Source: Oscillospiraceae bacterium
Lineage (GTDB): Bacteria; Bacillota; Clostridia; Oscillospirales; Acutalibacteraceae
Assembly: GCA_029004655.1 (NCBI GenBank)
Contig: JAQVYP010000041.1
Span: forward strand, 1-11,564
Reading direction: 5' to 3'
DNA length: 11,564 nucleotides
Shown here: one piece after another, positions 1 to 6,518 of the stretch
Layout: every line of letters starts with the position of its first letter
Position numbering within the stretch: the stretch's first letter is position 1
Made by a program: the position numbers and the translations under genes
Notes under the pieces: generated by a model
Databases searched by the model: none
What the model was told of the DNA's origin: nothing
The model's input: the letters and a program-made list of their open reading frames with translations, nothing else

Positions 1-1060
1 CTTCTTCTATTTTGTTGTGTGGAGGAACAGGGTAGATAACCCCTGTGTCAAGCACTTTGCCTGTAGGGTCAACGACTGCCACCTTGCACCCTGTGCGATA
101 TCCGGGGTCAAGGCCTAAAGCGGTTTTGCCTTTAACAGGTGGCTGCATTAACAACTGTCTTAAATTCATGGAAAAGACTTTGATAGCAGATTCGCTTGCG
201 GTTTCTGTCAAATCGTTACGAATTTCACGTTCAATAGCCGGAAATATTAATCTGCTGTATGCATCGGTGGCAGCGTCTTTAACTAAATCGCTGGCAGGAG
301 AATTTCCTTTTACATTAGCCTTAAAAATAATCTCCAGTGCGTTATTTTCATTAACTATTACATTAACTTTTAAAAAGCCTTCTTTTTCGCCCCTGTTAAG
401 TGCCAAAATTCTGTGACCGGGAATTTTTCTAATTGGCTCGCTGTATTCTGCATACATTTTGTAAACATCTGGTTTTTCCTTGTCGCAGAGTTCGGAATTG
501 ATGTTTCCTTCCGACAAGCAAAGATTTCTCAAAAGCTTTCTCACATTTGCATCGTCCGAAATCGTTTCTGCAATAATGTCTTTTGCGCCATTTATAGCAT
601 CAATAGCCGTGGTAACATCTTGCGTTATAAATTGTTCAGCCAGCTCCATAATATCAGGGCAATCGTGCGCCTGTTCGTATATTGTTTCGGCAAGAGGGCC
701 AAGACCTTTTTCTCGTGCAATGCTTGCCCTTGTTTTGCGCTTTGGACGATAGGGACGATATAAATCCTCTAACTCTGTCAGCGTTGTTGCATTCTCAATT
801 GACTTTAAAAGCTCATCAGTCATTTTATCCTGTTCGGTTATGGATTCAATAATTTTTTCACGCTGTGCCTGCATGTTGCGCAAATATTGTAAACGGTCAA
901 ATAAAGTTCTAAGAACTTGATCATCCAGCGATCCGGTAACTTCTTTGCGGTATCTCGCAATAAACGGAATTGTGTTTCCGTCATCAATCAGTTTAATGGT
1001 GCTTTCAACTTGTCCTAAACGTATATTTAGTTCGTGTGCCAGTATTTCCTGAATAGTCAT
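1..1060 (-). CDS. tex: Tex-type RNA-binding transcriptional accessory protein (N-terminal half; 3' end outside window)
   Basis: The reverse-strand frame starts at ATG 1060 and stays open to the window edge, giving 353 residues without a stop. It begins MTIQEILAHEL, followed by residues typical of the Tex N-terminal helical region (IPFIARYRKE, LEDLYRPYRPKRKTRA). From about residue 312 the YqgF/RNase H-like domain opens with LGLDPGYRTGCKVAVVD. Full-length Tex proteins run to roughly 700-780 residues and end in helix-hairpin-helix and S1 domains, so about half is present. Tex is a conserved cytoplasmic nucleic-acid-binding protein linked to transcription. The start is set by a GAGGT Shine-Dalgarno near 1071-1075 that overlaps the stop of the upstream lipoprotein gene; the 13-nt gap implies co-transcription and possibly translational coupling. 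Family assignment is firm; its role in this operon is not evident. Confidence 0.93.
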   Translation of the reverse strand, partial: MTIQEILAHELNIRLGQVESTIKLIDDGNTIPFIARYRKEVTGSLDDQVLRTLFDRLQYLRNMQAQREKIIESITEQDKMTDELLKSIENATTLTELEDLYRPYRPKRKTRASIAREKGLGPLAETIYEQAHDCPDIMELAEQFITQDVTTAIDAINGAKDIIAETISDDANVRKLLRNLCLSEGNINSELCDKEKPDVYKMYAEYSEPIRKIPGHRILALNRGEKEGFLKVNVIVNENNALEIIFKANVKGNSPASDLVKDAATDAYSRLIFPAIEREIRNDLTETASESAIKVFSMNLRQLLMQPPVKGKTALGLDPGYRTGCKVAVVDPTGKVLDTGVIYPVPPHNKIEE

Positions 1061-1073
1061 TATAATTTTTACC

Positions 1074-2681
1074 TCATTTTTTCGTAAGACTTATATATGC
1101 AAAATCTATGCTTCCTCCGAAAGGAAAAAATGATACATCACTAAAAGTGCTGGAGTACGCAAAAGCGGTAGGGGATGAGAAAACCGGGATTATAAATGTA
1201 TCGTTCAGCAATAAATTTTCTGCATTATTAATTAGTTGAGAAAGCTGAGTGATATCTGAACATGTCGATATTTCAGTAACTATGGAATCATAATTTTTAT
1301 CTGAAAAATTATAATAATTCTGAACGGAATCGGAAGTAAATTGCTTTAGAAATGTTGTTACATTGCCGTTAGATGAAGATAACGGAACAAAAGCAGCAGT
1401 GTAATTTCCGGATTTTAAAGCCTTGATAAATGCCTCCATTGAAGAAACAGTTTCAATGTTTACATAGGCTCCAAGCACTTGCTGCCAACCGCTGATTATT
1501 TGTGTTAGTGTTGATTTAATATAGCTGTCATCAACACATAATACCGAAAAATTCGGAAGTGTTTTATTAGGAATTGATTTTAATGATCTTAGAAACAATT
1601 CTCGTGCCGTTTCAGGCGAGTGGCCATATAATCTGCTGACAGTTTTGTCAAGCTCTTTGGCAGTAATTCCGTTAATGCTTAAATCCGGAGGAATTAAACC
1701 ATTAGACGCTGAAAATATATCCGGCAGCGAATTGCCGACCTTTTCTAAATCAATTGCTTGATTAAATGCAATGGTTAAATCTTTTATTTTACCCACTGTT
1801 GATTCTTTGTTGAAAACCAAAGCATAAGTTGTGTTTTTAAATTTGCATAAATTAATAGTTGTTTCATTGATAGCGTCTAAGGTAGAAAAGTCTACCTTTG
1901 CCATATTAATATCATTCTTATTCAATCTTTCTGCCCTGGTGGTAGTGTCTTTATCATCTTTTATGGTTAAATAAACAGCCGCGGGCAAAGCTGAAAATTC
2001 ACCATGGTAGCTTTCACTTTTGGATAATTTAATTGCCGAATCAGCTTTCCAAGTTGTAAGTTCAAATGAACCGTTTGAAATGATATTATTTCTGTCAAGA
2101 CCATATTTACCGCCGCATTTATTAAAAAATTCTTTATTACACGGCATATATATAGTATTTGTCAGGCTCTCTAAAAATGTGTCGCTTTTAGTGTCTAATT
2201 TAATCTGAAGAGTATAATTATCAATTGCGGTTACTCCTATGGATTTGGAACTGATTTTCCCACTTAAAGCCTGGTTTACACCAGAAATTGGAGTTATCAA
2301 ATCGGTAAATGGTGACTTCGTTTTTGGGTCACTGGCACGCTGCAAAGCAAAAACGAAATCATTTGCGGTTAATTTTGTGCCATTGCTCCATTCTAAAGAC
2401 TCATTAAGATAAAATGTATATGTTTTTGAATCATCTGATGCTTCATATCTTTCGGCAGCACACATTACTACATTTCCGTCCGAGTCAACACGCAATAGTC
2501 CTTCAAAAATATTGCGCACAATAAGAAGCTCGCTTTCACTGGAGGCAAGTTGTGGGTCAATATTCGTTGGAAGTTTATCAATTTCATAAGTTGCAGTATA
2601 TGGTGCTTTGTTTCCACAACCTGAAGTTGTGACTAACAAAAACGCAACAAGTAAAACGGAAAAAATTCTTTTATAAAACAT
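1074..2681 (-). CDS. Peptide/solute ABC transporter substrate-binding lipoprotein (SBP_bac_5, OppA/DppA-like)
   Basis: This 535-residue protein starts with a lipoprotein signal: positively charged MFYKR, a hydrophobic stretch, then the lipobox TSGC with the lipidated cysteine at residue 22. It should be exported and anchored outside the membrane. The mature part has family 5 features: an early NIDPQLASS..ELLIVRNIFEGLL segment, a predicted-yield phrase (YTFYLNESLEWSNGTKLTANDFVFALQR), and a normal length for the family. These proteins bind oligopeptides, or sometimes other solutes such as nickel, and hand them to an ABC permease. No permease or ATPase gene lies nearby, so it either works with a distant transporter or serves another function. 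The GGAGA site 8 nt before ATG supports the start. It lies 32 nt after nrdG and 13 nt before tex in the same direction. The ligand cannot be read from sequence. Confidence 0.9.
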   Translation of the reverse strand: MFYKRIFSVLLVAFLLVTTSGCGNKAPYTATYEIDKLPTNIDPQLASSESELLIVRNIFEGLLRVDSDGNVVMCAAERYEASDDSKTYTFYLNESLEWSNGTKLTANDFVFALQRASDPKTKSPFTDLITPISGVNQALSGKISSKSIGVTAIDNYTLQIKLDTKSDTFLESLTNTIYMPCNKEFFNKCGGKYGLDRNNIISNGSFELTTWKADSAIKLSKSESYHGEFSALPAAVYLTIKDDKDTTTRAERLNKNDINMAKVDFSTLDAINETTINLCKFKNTTYALVFNKESTVGKIKDLTIAFNQAIDLEKVGNSLPDIFSASNGLIPPDLSINGITAKELDKTVSRLYGHSPETARELFLRSLKSIPNKTLPNFSVLCVDDSYIKSTLTQIISGWQQVLGAYVNIETVSSMEAFIKALKSGNYTAAFVPLSSSNGNVTTFLKQFTSDSVQNYYNFSDKNYDSIVTEISTCSDITQLSQLINNAENLLLNDTFIIPVFSSPTAFAYSSTFSDVSFFPFGGSIDFAYISLTKK

Positions 2682-2713
2682 AATGTGTCTCCGCTAATAT
2701 TATTTGTTATATA

Positions 2714-3229
2714 TTATAATTCAAATTCTACAATTGTATTTGTAGACAGTGACTTTTTAACATCAATTATTCTTTGATTTGTAGAACCACGATATTTTAT
2801 TAATAACGATTTCTTAGCAAGCACAAATCGACCATCAATAAGATAATCAATGTTATTCAGCAAATCAAGCCAACCGTTTTCATCATTTGCACCGTTGATT
2901 AGTTGCTCATAAGTATAACCTGTATAGGATATAACATCAAGACCTTTTGCGTGAATTTCTGTTGCAAGCTCCGCCAAAGGTTTTGATTGGCAAAAAGGTT
3001 CACCACCGCTGAATGTAACACCACGTAGCAATCCGGTTTTGCTGATTTCTTCAATAAGTCGGCCGATTGTTGTTACCTGGCCACCGTTAAAATCATGTGT
3101 TTGCGGATTATGGCAACCTTCACATCCATGAGGACACCCTTGTGTAAATATTGTAAAGCGAAATCCCGGTCCGTCAACAATAGACTCCCGAACAATTCCT
3201 GCGATTCTGATTTCTGTATCAGGTTTCAT
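2714..3229 (-). CDS. nrdG: Anaerobic ribonucleoside-triphosphate reductase activating protein (radical SAM activase)
   Basis: This 171-residue radical SAM protein carries the cluster motif CPHGCEGC (Cys32, Cys36, Cys39), which would hold a [4Fe-4S] cluster, and the SAM-contacting motif SGGEPF around residues 74-79. The opening IAGIVRESIVDGPGFRFTIFTQGC is characteristic of NrdG rather than of pyruvate formate-lyase activase. NrdG uses SAM and an electron to place a radical on a glycine of NrdD. The gene sits downstream of the catalytic gene and of the small glycyl-radical gene, which is its expected substrate here. The start at 3229 has only a modest GGAAG site 10 nt upstream. A stem-loop in the 115-nt gap before it may set its expression relative to nrdD. 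Confidence 0.95.
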   Translation of the reverse strand: MKPDTEIRIAGIVRESIVDGPGFRFTIFTQGCPHGCEGCHNPQTHDFNGGQVTTIGRLIEEISKTGLLRGVTFSGGEPFCQSKPLAELATEIHAKGLDVISYTGYTYEQLINGANDENGWLDLLNNIDYLIDGRFVLAKKSLLIKYRGSTNQRIIDVKKSLSTNTIVEFEL

Positions 3230-3282
3230 AGATTTTTCACTTCCATTTGAGCTAAAATATAGGAGATTAATTCATTCAAATA

Positions 3283-3318
3283 ATAAGAGGCGAGTGTTAT
3301 TAACAATTCGCCCCTTAT
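3283..3318 (-). terminator. Stem-loop between the glycyl-radical gene and nrdG (possible leaky terminator or processing site)
   Basis: The arms 3283-3293 and 3308-3318 pair over 11 positions. In the minus-strand transcript the only imperfection is one G-U pair, and the loop contains a further TGTTA/TAACA pairing. The tail after the stem is AU-rich but not a clean U tract. It could be a partial terminator that lowers nrdG expression, or an RNA stabilising or processing element. The stem is visible; the function is inferred. Confidence 0.5.
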
Positions 3319-3344
3319 AGGTTGTTTTATATTTTAATTATATT

Positions 3345-3527
3345 TTATAATTGCTCCATTTTATCAGAGCCGATAGAATGCTTAACGCGATCGTTAACCT
3401 CTGATCTTTTTGCACCGTTAAAACGATCAAGTGTTCCAACTAAATATCCTGTGATTCTGCGTATACGCTCGAATCCTATACCTTCTCCAACAATTTTATC
3501 TTTATTGATTGCTTTCTTTTCTACCAT
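3345..3527 (-). CDS. Stand-alone glycyl-radical domain of class III ribonucleotide reductase (60 aa)
   Basis: This 60-residue protein contains FERIRRITGYLVGTLDRF and later DRVKH. These resemble the C-terminal end of anaerobic NrdD proteins, where an RV(C/T)GYL-type motif holds the glycine that carries the radical. By that alignment Gly27 would be the radical site. It is not fused to the catalytic gene: that gene ends at 3547, 19 nt earlier, in another frame. A full AGGAGGA Shine-Dalgarno (3535-3541) sits 7 nt before this ATG, so it is translated separately. I infer that it docks onto the 771-residue protein, giving a two-chain glycyl radical enzyme that NrdG activates. A spare or repair domain, as GrcA/YfiD is for pyruvate formate-lyase, is less likely because the large protein has no glycyl-radical motif of its own. 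Similar small annotated proteins may exist in Clostridia; I could not check. Confidence 0.85.
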   Translation of the reverse strand: MVEKKAINKDKIVGEGIGFERIRRITGYLVGTLDRFNGAKRSEVNDRVKHSIGSDKMEQL

Positions 3528-3546
3528 AATAAATTCCTCCTAGAAT

Positions 3547-5862
3547 TTAAAGTTTATTTGTTATACGATCGGATTCTTCGTCAGGGTTTCCGCAACAGCC
3601 GCAATGATCTGAGTTGTTGCGCTTGTAAAGGCCAAGCTTTTGAAGCTTTTCAAGGCTGATACCCTCACCTTCATGTCTGCCGCAACGTGGGCAAACATCA
3701 TTGATAATTCCTGTATATCCGCAAATTGGATCGCGGTCAACCGGATGATTTACGGAACCATAACCGACACCGCATTCTTTCATTGCTCGCACTACGGTTT
3801 CAAATGCTTCCAAGTTCTGTGTTGGGTCGCCATCCATTTCTATGTATGTGATATGACCACCGTTTGTAAGGGAATGATATGGTGCCTCGAGCTGAATTTT
3901 TTTGAGGGCAGTGATCTCATAATACACTGGAATATGGAACGAGTTGGTATAGTAATCACGATCAGTTACACCTGGAATAGAACCATAAAGCTTACGGTCA
4001 ATTTTTACGAAGCGACCAGATAATCCTTCAGCAGGTGTGGCAATAAGGGAAAAGTTAAGGCCATATTTTTCTGTCGCTTCATCCATACGCTTACGCATAT
4101 ATCCGACAATTTCAAGACCAAGATTTTGAGAGCCTTTTGACTCGCCGTGGTGCTTACCTGTAAGTGATACCAATGATTCGGCAAGACCGATAAAGCCCAT
4201 GGTTAATGTACCATGTTTAAGAACTTCGCGAACTTCATCGTCTGGACCAAGATTTTCAGAATCCAGCCAAATTCCTTGTCCCATAAGGAACGGATAGTTG
4301 CGAACTTTCTTACGAGCCTGAACTTCAAACCTTTCCAACAGTTGGTTTATAACCAAATCGATCTTACGATCAAGCTCATCATAGAACAAATTAAGATCGC
4401 CGTGGCTATGAATAGCAATTCTCGGTAAATTAACAGATGTAAATGAAAGATTACCACGCCCGTTAACAATTTCGCGGTCTTTGTCATAAACATTTCCGGC
4501 AACCCTTGTGCGGCATCCCATATATGCAATTTCAGTTTCCGGACGACCGGGTTTGTAATATTGAAGGTTGTACGGTGCATCAATAAATGAGAAGTTAGGG
4601 AACAAACGTTTAGCACTTACTCTGCAAGCAAGCTTGAACAAATCGTAGTTAGGTTCGCCCGGATTGAAGTTAACGCCTTCCTTAACCTTAAAAATATGAA
4701 TTGGGAAGATAGGTGTTTCACCGTCGCCAAGTCCTGCTTCTGTTGCAAGCAACACGTTTCTGATAATCATTCGTCCCTCAGGTGAGGTGTCTGTTCCATA
4801 GTTGATAGAGCTAAATGGAACCTGCGCGCCGGCTCTAGATTGCATGGTGTTAATATTATGAATAAAGGACTCCATTGCTTGATATGTAGCAGCTTCAGTT
4901 TCAATAACAGCACGTTTGAGTGCAAACTTTTGAGCCTTTTCAACAATATCAGCGGGGTATTCTTTAAGGAGCAATTCTTTCTCTTTTAAGCAATAATTAT
5001 TATCGTTGCTTAAGTTGGGAACAAGACCCGTTTGCTCATATATTTCTGATAAAATCTTTTTGGTGGTTGAAATAGTATCTTCAAATCCGCCAATCAGTTC
5101 CAATGCTTTATCGAGATTACGGCGATACAACTTTTTATAGGTTTTTGCTACACCTTTTGCCAAAGCATATTCAAAGTTAGGAACACTTTGACCGCCATGC
5201 TGATCGTTTTGGTTGGATTGAATAGCAATACAAGCAAGAGCTGAATAACTTGCAATATCATTTGGCTCACGCAAATGACCATGGCCGGTACTAAATCCGT
5301 CTGTAAACAGCTTGTCCAAATCTATCTGGCAACATGTGGTGGTAAGAGTTAAGAAGTCAAGATCGTGAATATGAATGTCACCCTCACGATGTGCTTTTGC
5401 ATGCTCTGGACGAAGAACATACATTTCATTAAACTGCTTTGCACCTTCTGAACCATATTTAAGCATGGTTCCCATTGCGGTGTCACCATCAATGTTGGCG
5501 TTTTCTCTTTTAATTTCATTGTCCCTTGCCGCAGTAAAAGTAAGATCTTCATATGTCTTCATAAGACGAGTGTTCATCTCTCTGCGACGGGTTCGCTCGG
5601 ATCGATAAAGAATAAATTCCTTTGCGGTTCTGGCATGACCATTTTCGATAAGTACCATTTCAACGGTATCCTGAATTTGTTCAACGGTAGGAGATGTGAT
5701 ATCCTTCATTTCTAAAGTACTCTCTACAAGCACTGCCAATTCTTCAGCTATTTCATGATTATTACCGCCGATTGCTTTTGCAGCCTTATATATTGCCGTA
5801 GATATTTTATCGATGTCAAATTCGACCAAACGTCCGTCACGTTTAGTAATAGTATTAATCAT
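3547..5862 (-). CDS. nrdD: Anaerobic ribonucleoside-triphosphate reductase, catalytic chain lacking the glycyl-radical tail
   Basis: This 771-residue protein is the main chain of class III ribonucleotide reductase, which makes dNTPs from NTPs without oxygen. Residues 1-90 form an ATP-cone (TKRDGRLVEFDIDKI), a nucleotide-sensing allosteric domain. The barrel follows, with conserved segments around TTTCCQIDL (Cys177/178), AGAQVPFSSINYGTDTS (345-360), and YMGCRTRVAGN with Cys450, the probable thiyl cysteine. The end has HPVDRDPICGYTGIINDVCPRCGR (Cys714, 724, 727), a zinc-site-like region, and an extra HCGCCG (754-757). It then stops at TAA without the RV(C/T)GYL motif, which is on the next gene. 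The start has AGGAGA 10 nt upstream. It is the first gene of the leftward operon, with NrdR-box-like palindromes in its upstream region. Confidence 0.94.
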   Translation of the reverse strand: MINTITKRDGRLVEFDIDKISTAIYKAAKAIGGNNHEIAEELAVLVESTLEMKDITSPTVEQIQDTVEMVLIENGHARTAKEFILYRSERTRRREMNTRLMKTYEDLTFTAARDNEIKRENANIDGDTAMGTMLKYGSEGAKQFNEMYVLRPEHAKAHREGDIHIHDLDFLTLTTTCCQIDLDKLFTDGFSTGHGHLREPNDIASYSALACIAIQSNQNDQHGGQSVPNFEYALAKGVAKTYKKLYRRNLDKALELIGGFEDTISTTKKILSEIYEQTGLVPNLSNDNNYCLKEKELLLKEYPADIVEKAQKFALKRAVIETEAATYQAMESFIHNINTMQSRAGAQVPFSSINYGTDTSPEGRMIIRNVLLATEAGLGDGETPIFPIHIFKVKEGVNFNPGEPNYDLFKLACRVSAKRLFPNFSFIDAPYNLQYYKPGRPETEIAYMGCRTRVAGNVYDKDREIVNGRGNLSFTSVNLPRIAIHSHGDLNLFYDELDRKIDLVINQLLERFEVQARKKVRNYPFLMGQGIWLDSENLGPDDEVREVLKHGTLTMGFIGLAESLVSLTGKHHGESKGSQNLGLEIVGYMRKRMDEATEKYGLNFSLIATPAEGLSGRFVKIDRKLYGSIPGVTDRDYYTNSFHIPVYYEITALKKIQLEAPYHSLTNGGHITYIEMDGDPTQNLEAFETVVRAMKECGVGYGSVNHPVDRDPICGYTGIINDVCPRCGRHEGEGISLEKLQKLGLYKRNNSDHCGCCGNPDEESDRITNKL

Positions 5863-5890
5863 ACTTTATGTTCTCCTCGTTAAATTAAAT

Positions 5891-5906
5891 TATCAACATG
5901 TTGTTT
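5891..5906. promoter_or_regulatory. Weak NrdR-box-like palindrome in the predicted nrdD leader
   Basis: TATCAACATGTTGTTT has a perfect 10-bp palindromic core, CAACATGTTG, that differs by one base from the core of the better box at 6034-6049. It matches about 10 of 16 positions of the NrdR consensus acaCwAtATaTwGtgt as I recall it. It lies about 12-27 bp downstream of the predicted nrdD transcription start, where a repressor could block elongation. Binding is inferred. Confidence 0.4.
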
Positions 5907-5908
5907 TC

Positions 5909-5919
5909 TTACTAAGTAA
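5909..5919. promoter_or_regulatory. Short palindrome at the predicted nrdD transcription start
   Basis: TTACTAAGTAA is an 11-bp palindrome that overlaps the expected start point downstream of the extended -10 at 5925-5930. It could be an operator, or chance in AT-rich DNA. No regulator is assigned. Confidence 0.25.
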
Positions 5920-5924
5920 AATCT

Positions 5925-5952
5925 ATTATATCAGACTATATATTGATTTCAA
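5925..5952 (-). promoter_or_regulatory. Predicted nrdD promoter (extended -10)
   Basis: On the minus strand TTGAAA (5947-5952) is followed after 16 bp by TATAAT (5925-5930). The TATAAT is preceded by TGA, which makes an extended -10 element. The predicted start near 5918 leaves a leader of about 55 nt before the nrdD ATG. This is the best leftward promoter in the divergent region; a weaker TACTAT-type site also exists near 6010-6020. Confidence 0.6.
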
Positions 5953-5969
5953 GAGTATTTGAAAAAAAT

Positions 5970-6009
5970 TATGCAAAAAAATTTTGTCACTTTTTGTACA
6001 ATTTGCATA
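5970..6009. repeat. Inverted repeat TATGCAAA ... TTTGCATA upstream of nrdD
   Basis: TATGCAAA at 5970-5977 and its reverse complement TTTGCATA at 6002-6009 are 32 bp apart centre to centre, about three helical turns, on AT-rich DNA just upstream of the nrdD promoter. The right half is part of a 17-bp sequence also present upstream of ptsH. It may be a pair of binding sites on one face of the helix. No regulator is recognised. Confidence 0.45.
5993..6009 (-). repeat. 17-bp motif shared with the ptsH upstream region (copy 1)
   Basis: Read on the minus strand this is TATGCAAATTGTACAAA, identical to 10037-10053 on the plus strand. Each copy therefore faces its downstream gene (nrdD or ptsH) in the same orientation, roughly 75-120 bp upstream of an extended -10 promoter. 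It contains the palindrome TTGTACAA. It is a candidate site for a shared regulator or UP-like element. Confidence 0.5.
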
Positions 6010-6017
6010 TATAGTAT
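6002..6017. promoter_or_regulatory. Degenerate second NrdR-box-like half site
   Basis: The right-hand part (ATATATAGTAT) fits the NrdR consensus well but the left part does not, about 10 of 16 in all. Its centre lies exactly 32 bp from the centre of the box at 6034-6049, with 16 bp between them, the phasing usual for paired NrdR boxes. It overlaps the TTTGCATA repeat, so the assignment is tentative. Confidence 0.35.
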
Positions 6018-6033
6018 AAAAATTGTGATTCAA

Positions 6034-6049
6034 ACACAACATGTAGTGC
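6034..6049. promoter_or_regulatory. Probable NrdR box
   Basis: ACACAACATGTAGTGC matches 13 of 16 positions of the NrdR operator consensus acaCwAtATaTwGtgt, including the outer ACAC/GTGC and the inner CwA..TwG. NrdR is the ATP-cone repressor that controls ribonucleotide reductase genes across bacteria, so a site upstream of nrdD is expected. No nrdR gene lies in this window. The box is about 116 bp upstream of the predicted nrdD start and 46 bp upstream of the ylxM -35, so it could also work from an upstream nrdD promoter not identified with confidence. Confidence 0.65.
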
Positions 6050-6073
6050 TGCGACAGTGTTTTTCAATCAATT

Positions 6074-6136
6074 AATAGGTGTAAAGTAAAACACTTGACA
6101 TCTTGATTAGTGTTGTGTATAATAGGTGTAATGTAA
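6074..6136. repeat. Imperfect 16-bp direct repeat bracketing the ylxM promoter
   Basis: AATAGGTGTAAAGTAA (6074-6089) and AATAGGTGTAATGTAA (6121-6136) differ at one base and start 47 bp apart. The first ends 5 bp before the -35 box, and the second begins inside the -10 hexamer and covers the start point. That arrangement suits a repressor binding both sides of the promoter. No known operator is recognised. Confidence 0.5.
6095..6123 (+). promoter_or_regulatory. Consensus sigma-A promoter of the ylxM-ffh operon
   Basis: TTGACA (6095-6100), a 17-bp spacer and TATAAT (6118-6123) match the housekeeping consensus at every position with the ideal spacing. The start point is expected near 6130, giving a leader of about 42 nt before the ylxM start. 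A promoter of this quality implies strong transcription unless it is held down by a factor such as one binding the flanking direct repeats. Confidence 0.88.
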
Positions 6137-6171
6137 TTTACCTTTACAGCTAATAAGCGGGGGTGTTTTGC

Positions 6172-6495
6172 TTGGCAAAGGATTATAAAATACCGTATAT
6201 GCTTGATTGCTACGGAAACCTTTTAACGGAAAAGCAGCGGTGTCTTGTCGACCAATATTATAATGATGATTTATCACTTGCTGAAATCTCAGAAAGCGAA
6301 GGTATCACAAGGCAGGGTGTTCGAGATGCTATTAAGCGTGCAGAGGCTCAATTACTTGAAACTGAAGAAAAACTGCATTTTATTGAAAAAACAATTAGTA
6401 TTAAAAACGCTGCTAAAGGAATTAACGTTTTCGATTTGGAAGCTATTGATAAAAAACAGCTTGAAAATTTGCTTAATATTATTGATGAATTATAG
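6172..6495 (+). CDS. ylxM: YlxM-family helix-turn-helix protein, SRP-associated
   Basis: This 107-residue cytoplasmic protein of the YlxM/UPF0122 family has a sigma-factor-like helix-turn-helix in residues 34-57 (LSLAEISESEGITRQGVRDAIKRAE) after the family opener MLDCYGNLLTEKQR. I choose TTG at 6172 (MAKDYKIPYML) because GGGGGTG at 6159-6165 then gives a 6-nt Shine-Dalgarno spacing. The in-frame GTG at 6163 lies inside that site and would add three residues unlike the family. YlxM is encoded next to ffh across Firmicutes and has been linked to SRP; its precise function is less settled. ffh follows after 23 nt. Confidence 0.92.
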   Translation: MAKDYKIPYMLDCYGNLLTEKQRCLVDQYYNDDLSLAEISESEGITRQGVRDAIKRAEAQLLETEEKLHFIEKTISIKNAAKGINVFDLEAIDKKQLENLLNIIDEL

Positions 6496-6518
6496 AAATA
6501 TTTCATGGAGGTATACGC

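Noticed and set aside
45..763. Open frames on the plus strand (45-416, 413-763, 480-752)
   Set aside because: They are antisense to the Tex coding frame, which has clear family motifs and stays open through the whole stretch.
3640..5608. Several open frames over nrdD on both strands (for example 3640-4023, 4213-4428, 4347-4616, 5349-5552, 5375-5608)
   Set aside because: They overlap a full-length, strongly conserved NrdD frame and have no recognisable domains or good ribosome sites.
6022..6040. Rex- or CRP-like palindrome TTGTG...CACAA near 6023-6039
   Set aside because: The half sites are separated by an odd spacing (17 bp in all instead of 16 or 18), and the right half overlaps the better NrdR-like box.
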